A stretch of 56,672 nt of DNA from Lentimicrobiaceae bacterium (GCA_023227965.1 JALOCA010000022.1:1-56672); one strand, 5' to 3'. Shown: positions 1-9,369, numbered from the stretch's first letter. The notes: generated by a model not told the origin, from the letters alone. Numbers and translations are program-made.

Positions 1-798
1 GCGGTTGAAACGTTTTCCGCGTTCCATAATAGGTTCCAGATCGACCACATTATTTCTATTTCCGCTGGCACCTTTGGATTTGGCTACCAATGCGAGAATT
101 TTTTTATCCCGAAGAACAGTACCAATACCACCACGCCCAGCCTGTTTCAGACGAACAATCTTACGACGCATATCGTAAAAACTGAAATTCAGCATCCCAA
201 TAAGGGAATGTTCGGCTGCACTTCCGGCAGAAACCACCGATACATTATATTTTCCCTTTTCGCTATCTGCATACATTGTGGTAAGTTCTTCTGCCAAAAT
301 ATGGCTGTCGGCAGGTAGCCCGTTTGCTTCAAGAATTTCTATCACCTCGCGGGTTTCATCTATCAGTACCACTACGTCTTTATCAGCTTTGCCCTGTACT
401 TCTAATGAATCAAAGCCGGCAAATTTCATAAACGGGCCGAAGAATCCACCTACATTGCTGTCAATCACAATATCGGTTTGCGGAGAAATGGTAACAACGA
501 TGGATTTTCCGGTACCGGAATATTGGGTGATTCCACAAATGGGTCCTGTATTGATAACAATTTCATTATCCGGATCGTTCCATTTTGTATCCGGACGGGT
601 GGCATCCCACAACAGCTTCAATCCAAAACCTTTTCCCCCGGTAAATTTTTCTATCATCTGTTCACTTACCGGCTTTTCTTTGATCTCGTTGGTGCCAACA
701 TTTACATACAAAGTTCTTTTATTATATCCTTTTTCAATAGGATTCCAGGTATATTTCCAGGAAGCAATGAGTTTTAAGGCATTTTTATCTTCACTCAT
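1..798 (-). CDS. Aldehyde ferredoxin oxidoreductase, N-terminal part (cut by window edge)
   Basis: Reading from the ATG at 796-798 (complement), 266 codons stay open to the window edge, so the C-terminal part lies outside. The product resembles the tungstopterin-binding N-terminal domain of the AOR family: a KRTLYVNVG start, a FTGGKGFGLKLLWD segment, a TGPICGITQYSGTGK segment and near residues 227-248 the family signature AGRGGIGTVLRDKKILA. Family members oxidise aldehydes to carboxylic acids in the cytoplasm with ferredoxin as acceptor, using a W- or Mo-bispterin and a [4Fe-4S] cluster. The cluster cysteines would fall past residue 266 and cannot be checked. Substrate specificity cannot be inferred. 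The upstream gene at 968-2734 is also on the minus strand but is separated by a terminator, so this gene probably has its own promoter in 799-911. Confidence 0.93.
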   Translation of the reverse strand, partial: MSEDKNALKLIASWKYTWNPIEKGYNKRTLYVNVGTNEIKEKPVSEQMIEKFTGGKGFGLKLLWDATRPDTKWNDPDNEIVINTGPICGITQYSGTGKSIVVTISPQTDIVIDSNVGGFFGPFMKFAGFDSLEVQGKADKDVVVLIDETREVIEILEANGLPADSHILAEELTTMYADSEKGKYNVSVVSAGSAAEHSLIGMLNFSFYDMRRKIVRLKQAGRGGIGTVLRDKKILALVAKSKGASGNRNNVVDLEPIMERGKRFNR

Positions 799-911
799 AG
801 TTTATATGGGTTAAATTTAGTCAGTTTATTTTGGTGTACAAAGGTAAAAAACTGCATTTAATCTTTAACAAAGTATTGAAAATTTTCTCGTTATGTAATT
901 TTATGCATAAC

Positions 912-944
912 AAAAAACCCTTTCCCGCAAGGAAAGGGTTTTTG
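912..944 (-). terminator. Rho-independent terminator of the Omp28-like gene
   Basis: A near-perfect inverted repeat (AAACCCTTTCC, short loop, GGAAAGGGTTT) is followed on the minus strand by a run of T. It lies 24 bases past the stop of the minus-strand gene at 968-2734. The symmetrical A/T flanks mean it could work in both directions. Confidence 0.8.
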
Positions 945-967
945 TAAGTTACATTAGACAAACACTA

Positions 968-2734
968 TTACAAAATATTTACTTTCAATGTTTGAATGGT
1001 GCTTCCTTTAATAATTTTCAGAAAATAAGCCCCCTGATGTAGTCCTGCAGTGTTAAGCCTATAGTTTTCAGAAATAGCATCTGCTTTTCTGACAATGTTT
1101 CCCAACATGTCATATAACAATATATTGCTATTACCCGCATTGGCAACTACCACATACGAGGAAGCGGGGTTGGGATAGATGTAAACTTTATTGGAGATAG
1201 ATTTTTCAATTCCGGTTATCAGGACATCGGCAAATGCAGATTGCAAAATTCTCCGGTTTGAATTATCCTGAACGAAAGCAACAACCTGCAAATCATTCAT
1301 GTCTTCAACAAAAGTTGTTGACATATCTACTGTAAATGTGCTGTCGAAAGGCACACCGTCGGTAAAATTCAGAAGCAGCCCTTCTGCGTCGGGAACCATC
1401 TTCATCATCACATGATGGAACTCTGTTTCCCCGTTATTTCCTACGTTTTCTGTAGTAATTTTTTCTATAACTGCAATTTGTATAGTCATGTCATTTACAG
1501 TAAGGTACGGAAGAATGTGCAGGGGAATCTGTACTTCGTTTCCTGAGTAAGTAGGTTGTATTCCGAGAGATACAAAAGCCGGTTCGTCAGATGCCTGCGT
1601 AAGAGCTGAAGTAAGACCACCGGTAGTCATTGGTGCAGTATTTCCCTGAAGAAACAGAGTTGGAACAGCATTTACGCCATAGAAATATCGGCGGACTCCA
1701 CCTTCTTCGGTGTAGTAAGGGTCGCCGGGAGCAGGCCAACTCATTTGGTATTTAATAAGTGAAAACTCGTTTGGATGAGCATTGCAGAATGGGATGAAAA
1801 CTGTAGAATTAAAATTGGCACACGGTCCGCAGGTTGAGCTTGTAAACTCTTCAAAAAGTGGAAGCATGCTAACATTTTGCGAAGCTACTGCTATTGATGC
1901 GTTTATAGTGTCGTTTCCAGGATTGTTATCGGGTCCGGCTCCGTTTATATTGCTAACCCAAACTTTAAAGGCATGATTTCCGACAGGGGCATTCCACAAA
2001 TCGTTACAAGTAAAATCATAACCACTTCCAAAACTGAGATCCAAACCGCTGAAGGATGTTGTAAAAACCTCGCCTCCATCGGCATTCCAGTTAACATCGA
2101 ACGAAGTCAAGTTGTCGAGACCTACGTTTTTAACAACACCGGTAATTTCCTTACTTCCCTGCGAAATATAGGCAGGGACGGTAAGCTGCGACATCCTGGC
2201 ATCGAGAGCCATAGGCTGGTATAGCACAATATCATCTATACACCAATAATTTAGATTATAAGATGCTCCTGAAAAGAAAATACAAAGCTGAAAATCATTA
2301 GCTCCGACATCGCCATTATTAATAAGAACTGAAATACTGGTTGCAGGAGTTGTAGAAGGAGTGTTATCCTGCCATACAACATTCCAATTTCCAGACCGTG
2401 ATTTGGTAGCTACACCTATGGTATAAGTACCGTCATAATGGTCAAGCATATAGCGAAAATCAAGAGCAACATTCTCAATCCCAGTAAGATCTATTGCAGG
2501 GCTGATCAAACGGGTAGTTCCGTTGAATTGTGGACTCCAGTTGAGCATACCTTCTGGTGCACTACCTCCAGCCTGCGCCGTATTGGAAATTTCCCAGTTT
2601 CCAGCATGGGTATCTATTGTCCAACCAGTAGGCGGCATTTGAGAATCTGAAAAACTTTCGGCAATGTAAGTTTGCTGTGCATTAAGCAATATACACACAA
2701 ACAACATGCTAATTAAAAGTAAAATTTTATTCAT
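968..2734 (-). CDS. Secreted Omp28-related thioredoxin-fold protein with T9SS sorting domain
   Basis: Encodes 588 residues if translation starts at the ATG at 2732-2734. That start gives a clean signal peptide ending LLNAQ; an upstream in-frame ATG at 2773 would add 13 residues ahead of it and is less likely. Domains in order: a choice-of-anchor/MAM-like jelly roll (about 25-175, ending CIDDIVLYQP), a CARDB-like beta domain (about 178-285), an Omp28-related thioredoxin-like domain (about 290-505) with a CGPC redox motif at 302-305 and an AVPTLF cis-Pro loop near 358, and a type A T9SS C-terminal sorting domain (about 515-588, YPNPASSYV start). It is therefore probably exported through the outer membrane and attached to the surface. 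A thiol role is inferred from the CxxC; no partner is visible nearby. Confidence 0.88.
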   Translation of the reverse strand: MNKILLLISMLFVCILLNAQQTYIAESFSDSQMPPTGWTIDTHAGNWEISNTAQAGGSAPEGMLNWSPQFNGTTRLISPAIDLTGIENVALDFRYMLDHYDGTYTIGVATKSRSGNWNVVWQDNTPSTTPATSISVLINNGDVGANDFQLCIFFSGASYNLNYWCIDDIVLYQPMALDARMSQLTVPAYISQGSKEITGVVKNVGLDNLTSFDVNWNADGGEVFTTSFSGLDLSFGSGYDFTCNDLWNAPVGNHAFKVWVSNINGAGPDNNPGNDTINASIAVASQNVSMLPLFEEFTSSTCGPCANFNSTVFIPFCNAHPNEFSLIKYQMSWPAPGDPYYTEEGGVRRYFYGVNAVPTLFLQGNTAPMTTGGLTSALTQASDEPAFVSLGIQPTYSGNEVQIPLHILPYLTVNDMTIQIAVIEKITTENVGNNGETEFHHVMMKMVPDAEGLLLNFTDGVPFDSTFTVDMSTTFVEDMNDLQVVAFVQDNSNRRILQSAFADVLITGIEKSISNKVYIYPNPASSYVVVANAGNSNILLYDMLGNIVRKADAISENYRLNTAGLHQGAYFLKIIKGSTIQTLKVNIL

Positions 2735-2836
2735 ATTAAATGGATTTAGATATTTATATATTTTATTCCACAAAATTATTAAACATTTTTACAAAAAATA
2801 TTAGATAAATGCTTTTTTTTGTAAAAAATAAGAACA

Positions 2837-3364
2837 ATGGCTCAGCAAATAACTATTCCGCTTTCAAAAAGTACATTACGCCCCTTTACCCTACAAGATG
2901 CACGCTCTTTAGCGCTGCATGCAAATAATCTTAAAATTGCCAGGAATTTACGTGATGCCTTCCCCCATCCTTACAATCTGGAGGATGCTGAAAAATGGAT
3001 AGAAACCACCAAATATGAATCGGACAATCTTATGCTTGCCATAGAGATAGGTGGCGAAGTTGTAGGAGCTGTAGGAATGCACAGGTTTAAGGATGTGTAC
3101 AGGCTAAAAGCGGAAATTGGATATTGGCTAAGTGAAAAATATTGGGGAAAAGGCATCGTAACAGAAGCATTATCAGCATTTGTACGACATATCTTTTCTA
3201 CTACCGATCTTATCCGGATACAAGCCGAAATTTTTGAGCACAATAAGGCTTCAATGCGAGTATTGGAAAAAGCCGGGTTTGCATGTGAAGCCATTCATCG
3301 TAAGGCAGTGATTAAAAACGGAAAAATTCTTGATGAATATATTTACGTGATATTCAGACAATAA
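2837..3364 (+). CDS. GNAT family N-acetyltransferase (RimJ/RimL-like)
   Basis: A 175-residue protein of normal length for single-domain GNAT enzymes. It opens with the RimL-type LRPFTLQDARSL strand. The central LAIEIGGEVVGAVGMHRF hairpin and the YWLSEKYWGKGIVTEALSAF segment (about 95-115) form the acetyl-CoA pyrophosphate-binding loop (Q/R-x-x-G-x-G/A, here KYWGKGI). The NKASMRVLEKAGF motif near 134-146 is typical of the C-terminal helix. These enzymes transfer acetyl from acetyl-CoA to an amine, often a ribosomal protein N-terminus or a small molecule; the substrate here cannot be read from sequence. The gene is divergent from the Omp28-like gene and convergent with the Smr gene 15 bases downstream. 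Confidence 0.9.
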   Translation: MAQQITIPLSKSTLRPFTLQDARSLALHANNLKIARNLRDAFPHPYNLEDAEKWIETTKYESDNLMLAIEIGGEVVGAVGMHRFKDVYRLKAEIGYWLSEKYWGKGIVTEALSAFVRHIFSTTDLIRIQAEIFEHNKASMRVLEKAGFACEAIHRKAVIKNGKILDEYIYVIFRQ

Positions 3365-3379
3365 AATTCAATATTACAA

Positions 3380-4417
3380 TTAATCATTCTGAGGAATAAT
3401 TACTTCCACCGCACCCTGCCCATAGTTTGCAAGCGAAGCATCACGATACTGAATGTTTTCGTATTCATTAAGGATGGAGCAAATTGTGGCTTTTAATACG
3501 CCATTTCCCTTCCCGTGTATAAAAATTACTTCCCGGTATTTTTCTTTAATGGCACTTTCCAGACAACGGCTGAAATAGTTTATCTGTGTGGTAAGCATAT
3601 CTTTACTGTTCATCCCGGAAATGTTTTCAACCAATTCGGCTATGTGTAAATCCACTTCCGCTTTTTTAAAGGCAGTCCGGTGCTTGCTTATCAGCGCAGG
3701 TTCCTTTACCAGTTGCACTTCAGTTTGCTCCATAGAAGTTTCTTTTGAATTTTTTTCAGGAAATACAAGCAGGCTTTCTAAAGCAACTAATTGAATGATA
3801 AAAGATTTTTCTTCAATAAAAGATGAAAATTTATAATTGTCCTCCTTTAAAAATTTAACCGGTTTAATAGAATAGGGTGTAGAAGAAGGAACTTTAATAC
3901 TATTTCCATTTTCAATATGAAACATAAGTTGTACAACTCCCTGACACCATTTTTCCACCTCCTCATGTTTTATTACTGATAAAAGCAGTTTATTTTGTGC
4001 TTCCACCGAACCGTAATCTATTCCCTCAAAACTCCCTCCTATATTTTTTAGAAAAATGTTATAAAGCACTGTATAATGGGTATAATTGATAAGTAGCACA
4101 TCCAGTAAGCCAGTAATCAGCCAACGCTGTTCGTGTGGTACAAAAGCGAGGTAAACTCCAGGTGCTAACACCATTTGAGAGCTATAACGACCTAATTTGT
4201 TAGAATTTTTTTCAACTGGTTGCTCTATTTCTTTCACGGGGAAGTTGTCAGTTGTTTTTTTCACCGGTTCTATAATAATTAGTTCCGATGCCAGTGTAGG
4301 TATTTCAAAACCATCTTCTATGGCTACGCTTACCATATTGCCATTCAGTATTTTTGAAATTACGCCACCACCTTTGGCATTTAAAAACCGAACTTTGTCG
4401 CCTATGTTGAATCGCAT
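3380..4417 (-). CDS. DUF2027 and Smr-domain protein
   Basis: A 345-residue protein. The N-terminus (about 1-50, FNIGDKVRFLNAKGGGVIS) is an SH3-like fold seen in Bacteroidota DUF2027 proteins. The middle (about 75-220, LAPGVYLAFVPHEQRW) is the DUF2027 beta domain. The C-terminus (about 255-345) is a Smr domain with the key HGKGNGVLK motif near 302 and a closing GQGAVEVII strand. Smr domains occur in MutS2 and in stand-alone nucleases and act on branched DNA or stalled-ribosome mRNA; this one has the HGxGxG loop and may be active, but its substrate is unknown. The ATG start sits next to the N-terminal beta strand and no better upstream start is seen. Confidence 0.88.
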   Translation of the reverse strand: MRFNIGDKVRFLNAKGGGVISKILNGNMVSVAIEDGFEIPTLASELIIIEPVKKTTDNFPVKEIEQPVEKNSNKLGRYSSQMVLAPGVYLAFVPHEQRWLITGLLDVLLINYTHYTVLYNIFLKNIGGSFEGIDYGSVEAQNKLLLSVIKHEEVEKWCQGVVQLMFHIENGNSIKVPSSTPYSIKPVKFLKEDNYKFSSFIEEKSFIIQLVALESLLVFPEKNSKETSMEQTEVQLVKEPALISKHRTAFKKAEVDLHIAELVENISGMNSKDMLTTQINYFSRCLESAIKEKYREVIFIHGKGNGVLKATICSILNEYENIQYRDASLANYGQGAVEVIIPQND

Positions 4418-4527
4418 TTTACTTTTTTTACAAAGGTAATTATTTTAATGCCTGCCAGACTTTTTTGATAATTAAGTAAAACCAAGAAAGTTTTTTGTAA
4501 TTTTACAATCATAAAAATTTAAAATTT

Positions 4528-5319
4528 ATGTTTAAAATTAATTTTTACATTTTACTGTTTCTAACGGCTTTTGTAGTTTTAAGCTGTGAAAAAAATGAAG
4601 AAAAGAAATCTCAGGTATTTTTTTCTTTTTCGCAAGAAGTGAATAACAATCCTCTTATTTTTGATAGCATTATGTATGTAAATGCTGCCGGAAACAACTT
4701 TATGATAACCGAAATTCAATATTTTGTTTCGGATTTTACGTTTTGGAAAGATGGCAAGAGTTACCCTTTCACTTCGCAGAAATTTATTAAATATGTTGAT
4801 ACAAATATTCCGGCTACATTGAACTGGGACTTTCCCGAAAAGTTGCCTGTGGGCAGTTACGATTCACTGTCATTTACTTTTGGAATAGATTCTGTTAAAA
4901 ACCAGTCGAATATTTTTGCCAATCCGCCTGAGCGTGATATGTTTTGGCCCGAAATGATGGGCGGAGGTTATCATTACATAAAGATGAACGGCAAATGGAT
5001 ACCTGAAGGACAAAGTCAGGCCCAAGCGTTCAACCTTCATATTGGCATTGGCCAGATTTATGCTAACGACAGCTCGTCAACGGTAGTAAAATTTGTACAA
5101 AATTATTTCAAGGTAGTTATGACTAAGCATTTTCAAATTTTTGAAAATTCGAATTACCTTGCAATTGTGATGGATGTTAACAGTTGGTTTGACACGCCCG
5201 AAGTTTACAACCTCGATTTCTGGGGTGCTCATATCATGCAGAATCAGAATGCAATGCATGCAATTTGTCTGAATGGAAAAGACGCATTCAGCCTGAGACA
5301 ATTTTACAAAGATAAATAA
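4528..5319 (+). CDS. MbnP-like copper-binding lipoprotein
   Basis: A 263-residue lipoprotein: the signal peptide ends in the lipobox VVLSC with Cys20. The body matches the MbnP/metallo-mystery-pair family: a FSQEVNNNPL start, the FMITEIQYFVSDFTF strand (about 58-72), the LPVGSYDSLSFTFGID block (about 106-121) and the hallmark DMFWPEMMGGGYHY segment at 137-150 containing Trp140. In characterised MbnP proteins a tryptophan is oxidised to kynurenine by a partner MbnH di-haem enzyme, creating a copper site. That partner is encoded 18 bases downstream (5338-6492), which supports both calls. No methanobactin genes are visible. Which Trp, if any, is modified here is unknown. The protein is probably tethered to a membrane facing the periplasm. 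Confidence 0.85.
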   Translation: MFKINFYILLFLTAFVVLSCEKNEEKKSQVFFSFSQEVNNNPLIFDSIMYVNAAGNNFMITEIQYFVSDFTFWKDGKSYPFTSQKFIKYVDTNIPATLNWDFPEKLPVGSYDSLSFTFGIDSVKNQSNIFANPPERDMFWPEMMGGGYHYIKMNGKWIPEGQSQAQAFNLHIGIGQIYANDSSSTVVKFVQNYFKVVMTKHFQIFENSNYLAIVMDVNSWFDTPEVYNLDFWGAHIMQNQNAMHAICLNGKDAFSLRQFYKDK

Positions 5320-5337
5320 TTTTTGCAAAATAATATA

Positions 5338-6492
5338 ATGTCAAAGCATATTTTATTTGGTATAATAATAATTTTAATAGGTATTTTATCATGTAATAAA
5401 GATAATAAAATCTTTAAACCAACTCCTTACACAATTGAAGTACCAGCATTTTTTCCAACAGAATTGAACATTACCCCCGATAATCCTTTGACTTTAGAGG
5501 GGATTACCCTGGGAAGATTTTTGTTTTACGATGGTCGCCTTTCCGGAAGAACGGAACCCGATTCATTGATGAGCTGCAGCAGTTGTCACCTGCAGTCGAA
5601 TGCTTTTGAATGCGGAATCAGCCATTCTAAATATACTGATGGTCACCCTTATGGCATTACCGGAATTTTTACTCCGCACGTAATGCTTCCGCTTTTCAAT
5701 CTGGTTTGGAATCCAAACGGCTATTTCTGGAACGGTTTTATTGGTACCGAAAATCCAAATCCAGCAAAACGTACCCTCGAGGATGTTGTCTGGATGGGAA
5801 TTACTGCACCTCACGAAATGAATGGTGATACCGGTAAAACTGTAGCATTGATACAATCTATTCCTGGTTACCCCGAATTATTTAAAAAAGCTTTTGGCTC
5901 AGAAAAAGTTACAATGAAAAATATCAGTCGGGCGATAACGCAGTTTATACGAACCATTATTTCTTCCAATACAAAATTTGACAGGTATTTAAGAGGAAAA
6001 GAGCAATTAGCCGAAAATGAATTGAACGGATTTGTGTTGTTTACTTCCGAAAACGGTGGTGATTGTTTTCATTGCCATGGCGGAGAGGGAAATCCGTTGT
6101 TTACCACCAACCTATTTTATAATAACGGAAAAGATACTGCTTTTACGGGTGCTCACGAAGATTTGAGAGACCGGTATCACGTAACCGGAAATCTGATGGA
6201 TATTGGAGCATACAGGGCACCAACACTCCGAAATATTGAACTGACAGCTCCTTACATGCACGATGGAAGGTTTAAAACGTTAGACGATGTGATAAACTTT
6301 TATTCCGAAAACGTTGTATGGTCGCCATATATCAGTACTTTGATGCATCATGTGGGAACTTCCGGCATTCGCTTAACCCTTAAAGAAAAATCGGATTTAA
6401 AGGCATTTATTCATACATTGCAGGATGATGACTTATTGTCGAACCCTGCCTATTCCCAACCTGCCGTTTTTCCGGATGGGAGCTACAAATAA
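5338..6492 (+). CDS. Di-haem cytochrome c peroxidase/MauG family protein (MbnH-like)
   Basis: 384 residues from the ATG at 5338; a TTG 15 bases earlier is in frame but less likely. The lipobox is GILSC (Cys19). Two c-haem motifs are present, C80SSCH84 and C243FHCH247, the spacing of bacterial di-haem peroxidases and MauG. The family block RAPTLRNIELTAPYMHDGRFKTLDDVINFY lies at 293-322. Such enzymes reduce peroxide or, in MauG and MbnH, make bis-Fe(IV) and oxidise Trp on a partner protein. The gene directly follows the MbnP-like lipoprotein with 18 bases between them, so MbnH-type Trp to kynurenine maturation of that neighbour is the favoured role (inference). A plain periplasmic peroxidase remains the alternative. 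Confidence 0.9.
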   Translation: MSKHILFGIIIILIGILSCNKDNKIFKPTPYTIEVPAFFPTELNITPDNPLTLEGITLGRFLFYDGRLSGRTEPDSLMSCSSCHLQSNAFECGISHSKYTDGHPYGITGIFTPHVMLPLFNLVWNPNGYFWNGFIGTENPNPAKRTLEDVVWMGITAPHEMNGDTGKTVALIQSIPGYPELFKKAFGSEKVTMKNISRAITQFIRTIISSNTKFDRYLRGKEQLAENELNGFVLFTSENGGDCFHCHGGEGNPLFTTNLFYNNGKDTAFTGAHEDLRDRYHVTGNLMDIGAYRAPTLRNIELTAPYMHDGRFKTLDDVINFYSENVVWSPYISTLMHHVGTSGIRLTLKEKSDLKAFIHTLQDDDLLSNPAYSQPAVFPDGSYK

Positions 6493-6889
6493 ATGTTCTA
6501 TTCATTTTTAAAACTGGCTGTTGATGTGATTTCCGGTTTAGTCGTTTGAATTAAAAAATCAGTAAACGAGTCGTTAAAACCGACTTCTACCGGTGTTTTT
6601 AATTGGGTGGTATTTCAGGTAGTAAATCCATTACACCCATAAGCTTGCTGCTCATTGAAATATAAGTTACACAAGGTAATGCCAAAGAAGAAATCTCCGG
6701 AGACAAGTATGAATGTACCGAAGAAATAGCATGCGTTGTAGCTACCCGGTTTTCAGCTTTCAATAAAGGAACGGTTAGAAAAGGATTGTTAAAGTTAAAA
6801 AAAATTGTGTTCGCATTCGCATGGGGCATTTCCCGAAAACAAATTTTCAAATAACAAAATAAAGTACATACGGGTATTTTTTAGTAACA
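6493..6889. other. Intergenic gap between convergent genes
   Basis: About 400 AT-rich bases between the MauG-like gene and the convergent radical SAM gene. Short reading frames exist on both strands (the longest 83 codons on the minus strand, 6599-6850), but none has recognisable motifs or typical composition. I see no RNA gene or clear terminator. It may contain the eroded remains of a gene. Confidence 0.4.
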
Positions 6890-7855
6890 TCACCCCCCTT
6901 CCACAGCAATTCCATTAAACTTAAAGAAGATGCCCTGTTTTGTATTTTTTTGAGCCATTCGATTTTCAATCATGTGCATTATCTGGTAATGTCGCACTTT
7001 ATTCCACCGAGGAGCAATAATATAATGTAACGGGGCTTCTGAGGTAAAGCGTTCAATGACAAAATCCGGGTGTAAATTTTCCAGAAATTCTACGATGAAA
7101 TCAATGTAGGAATCAAGAGAAAAAAGAGAAAATCTTTCGGGGTATTGTTGGTATTCTTCAGCCATTGCAGTGTTTTTAATAATCTGTAACTGATGAAGTT
7201 TAACAAAAGTTAAAGGCAACTTCGAAATAATTTTTGCCTGTGCAAGCATTTTTTCTCTACTTTCCCCAGGAAGCCCAAAGATAAGGTGGGCACCGGTATT
7301 TATCCCTTTTTGGGCAGTAAGCAAAATGGCATTTTCGGATATTGCATAAGTATGGGCTCTGTTTATCCGGGTCAAAGTATCGTCATAGCAGGATTCTACC
7401 CCATATTCTATCTGTACATAATTTTTTCGGGAGATAGAGGCAAGCAATTCAATTTTTTCTTCATCAATACAATCAGGGCGGGTTCCGATAACAATTCCTG
7501 TAATCAAAGGATGGTTAAGAGCTTCCGTATATTTTTGTTCAAGCTCCGCAACAGAAGCGTAAGTATTTGAATAAGACTGGAAATAAGCAAGGTATTTTCT
7601 TGCAACCTTTCTTCTTCCGCTGTGAAAAGCTATTCCGTCATTAATTTGAGATGTAATGCTTTTTTCAGGTTTGCAATAAAAAGGGTTAAAAGAATTGTTA
7701 TTGCAAAATGTACACCCTCCTACCGACAAACTTCCATCCCTGTTTGGGCACGAAAACCCTGCATCTATAGAGATTTTATAAACGTTTTCACCAAAAATTT
7801 TTTGGATGTACGAGGAATAAAAATTAAAAGCAGGATATGGTCTCTTTTCTGTCAA
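6890..7855 (-). CDS. TIGR01212-family radical SAM protein (YhcC-like)
   Basis: A 321-residue protein with the YhcC arrangement of cluster cysteines C36-x11-C48-x2-C51 (FSCPNRDG then GGCTFCNN), which binds a [4Fe-4S] cluster and S-adenosylmethionine. The following blocks are typical of the family: KYLAYFQSYSNTYA (about 86-99), GIVIGTRPDCI (about 119-129), QIEYGVESCYDDTL (about 148-161), GAHLIFGLPGE (about 188-198) and FVKLHQLQIIKNTAM (about 216-230). Radical SAM chemistry is near certain; the substrate of this family is not established. It lies 41 bases downstream of the OmpA/SPOR-like gene on the same strand and may be co-transcribed with it. Confidence 0.92.
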   Translation of the reverse strand: MTEKRPYPAFNFYSSYIQKIFGENVYKISIDAGFSCPNRDGSLSVGGCTFCNNNSFNPFYCKPEKSITSQINDGIAFHSGRRKVARKYLAYFQSYSNTYASVAELEQKYTEALNHPLITGIVIGTRPDCIDEEKIELLASISRKNYVQIEYGVESCYDDTLTRINRAHTYAISENAILLTAQKGINTGAHLIFGLPGESREKMLAQAKIISKLPLTFVKLHQLQIIKNTAMAEEYQQYPERFSLFSLDSYIDFIVEFLENLHPDFVIERFTSEAPLHYIIAPRWNKVRHYQIMHMIENRMAQKNTKQGIFFKFNGIAVEGG

Positions 7856-7896
7856 CTAAAAACATTGAATACTGAATTCGGCTAACCTCTTATTGG

Positions 7897-9369
7897 CTAT
7901 GGAGCAAAACGTTTTCCATTCCTAAATTTTACAATAAAGGCATCATGCACGTTATTGTCTGTCCTTGTCTCGTACATATACGTTTTTGCTTTTCCGTAAT
8001 TGTTAAACGAACCGATGGTGTAAATGTAATATCCTTTATAGTAATCTTCTTTAATGGGAACGGTTATGTTGTATTGAGCAGCCAAATCGTCAATATTTGT
8101 CTTTTTTTCTCTTACAGCCATAATCTGCACCCGATATTCTATTTCATCACTTACAACTTGTGAAATAAACGTTTCCTTTGTAGTAGGTTTTTTATTTTCA
8201 GATAGCAGATCATTTTCCCCAGTTGGTTTAACATTGCCAATAACATTTATTGTATTTGAGAATGCCGTTACTTTATCAGTATTTCCCGATTTCCAGAATA
8301 ATTTTCCGTTAAAATTATTGATTCCGGGTTGAGGTTGTTCGCACTTGAGAGTGTACAAAACAGAAATCACCGAATCTTCCGGAAGTTGTTCCCATTTTAC
8401 GGTGAGTAATTGGTTGCCAAAATCCACTAAGCCATTTGTTAATGAGAACCCTGTCCAGGAAAAACCCATTGGCAATGTATGATGTATCTCTGCCGGTCCA
8501 AAGATGTCTCCTTTATTAATTGTAAGTTTTACGTCAAATGTACTGCCCGGAACAATTTGCGAGGGCAATTGGCAGTTTACATCTATTTGCGTTGTTTTAG
8601 CGGGTTTGTGGGTATTTTTTGAAAAATCCAGCACTTCCATGGATAATGCTTCGGGTGAAGGTTTTACTTCTTTATTTTTAAAATGGTACGAAATGCCCAG
8701 GAACGAATAATTATAAGTATCATATTTATAACCACCCTTTGCAGCATCAAGAATATCAGAATTTACAGTACGGATACTGGTTTCCACGTTAACCGACCAG
8801 CTATCTTTAAAATGGTAATTCGCACCAAGACCAACAGGGATAACTGTTTCTGTTGTTCTTTTCCCTAAGCCGTTTCCTTCTGTACCGTTGGAACTAACTA
8901 TTTTCCCAGTCTTATAATTTTTTAGTTCTGCTTTCCAGTTCGACATTCCCAATCCGGCAAAGCCATACAAAGAAATTTTTCTATCGGGTTTACCTGGCGC
9001 AATCCAGTTGCTGAAATTAGCAACAGCGCTGATATTATATTCATAAATATCTGTTTCTGAACGTAAATAAGCAGGATTATCGTTACCATAGTGATCTTTT
9101 GTACCTTTTATTTTCCCATTTAAAAATTGCCCTCTCAACCCAAAAACAGGATTGAATTGCTTTTGAAGATAAAAACCGTAAGCGGATGCCCAGTCTTTTT
9201 TGTACGGAGCCATCTCATAATTATTGATGTCGCCATGGTAAATATTTGTGCCCATGTTTACATTTACTGACCAGTTTTTCCAAAATGAAAAACTTTCGCT
9301 TTGCGGTTCCTGAGCAAACAAGGTACTGCATAGAATACAAGATAATAAAATTGCAAATGTCCTTTTCAT
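7897..9369 (-). CDS. Outer-membrane beta-barrel protein with C-terminal SPOR domain
   Basis: 490 residues from the ATG at 9367-9369, which begins a standard signal peptide (MKRTFAILLSCILCSTLFAQ); a longer frame adds 16 implausible residues. Residues about 30-230 are alternating beta strands with a porin-like pattern (NVNMGTNIYHGDIN, GLGANYHFKDSWSVNVETSIR, YNYSFLGISYHFKNK), resembling small OM barrels. A middle Ig-like domain (about 255-370, DVKLTINKGDIFGPAEIHH) follows. The C-terminal stretch (about 405-490, EYRVQIMAVREKK) is a SPOR-like peptidoglycan-binding domain. Inferred role: linking outer membrane and cell wall. The function of the middle domain is not known. Confidence 0.82.
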   Translation of the reverse strand: MKRTFAILLSCILCSTLFAQEPQSESFSFWKNWSVNVNMGTNIYHGDINNYEMAPYKKDWASAYGFYLQKQFNPVFGLRGQFLNGKIKGTKDHYGNDNPAYLRSETDIYEYNISAVANFSNWIAPGKPDRKISLYGFAGLGMSNWKAELKNYKTGKIVSSNGTEGNGLGKRTTETVIPVGLGANYHFKDSWSVNVETSIRTVNSDILDAAKGGYKYDTYNYSFLGISYHFKNKEVKPSPEALSMEVLDFSKNTHKPAKTTQIDVNCQLPSQIVPGSTFDVKLTINKGDIFGPAEIHHTLPMGFSWTGFSLTNGLVDFGNQLLTVKWEQLPEDSVISVLYTLKCEQPQPGINNFNGKLFWKSGNTDKVTAFSNTINVIGNVKPTGENDLLSENKKPTTKETFISQVVSDEIEYRVQIMAVREKKTNIDDLAAQYNITVPIKEDYYKGYYIYTIGSFNNYGKAKTYMYETRTDNNVHDAFIVKFRNGKRFAP

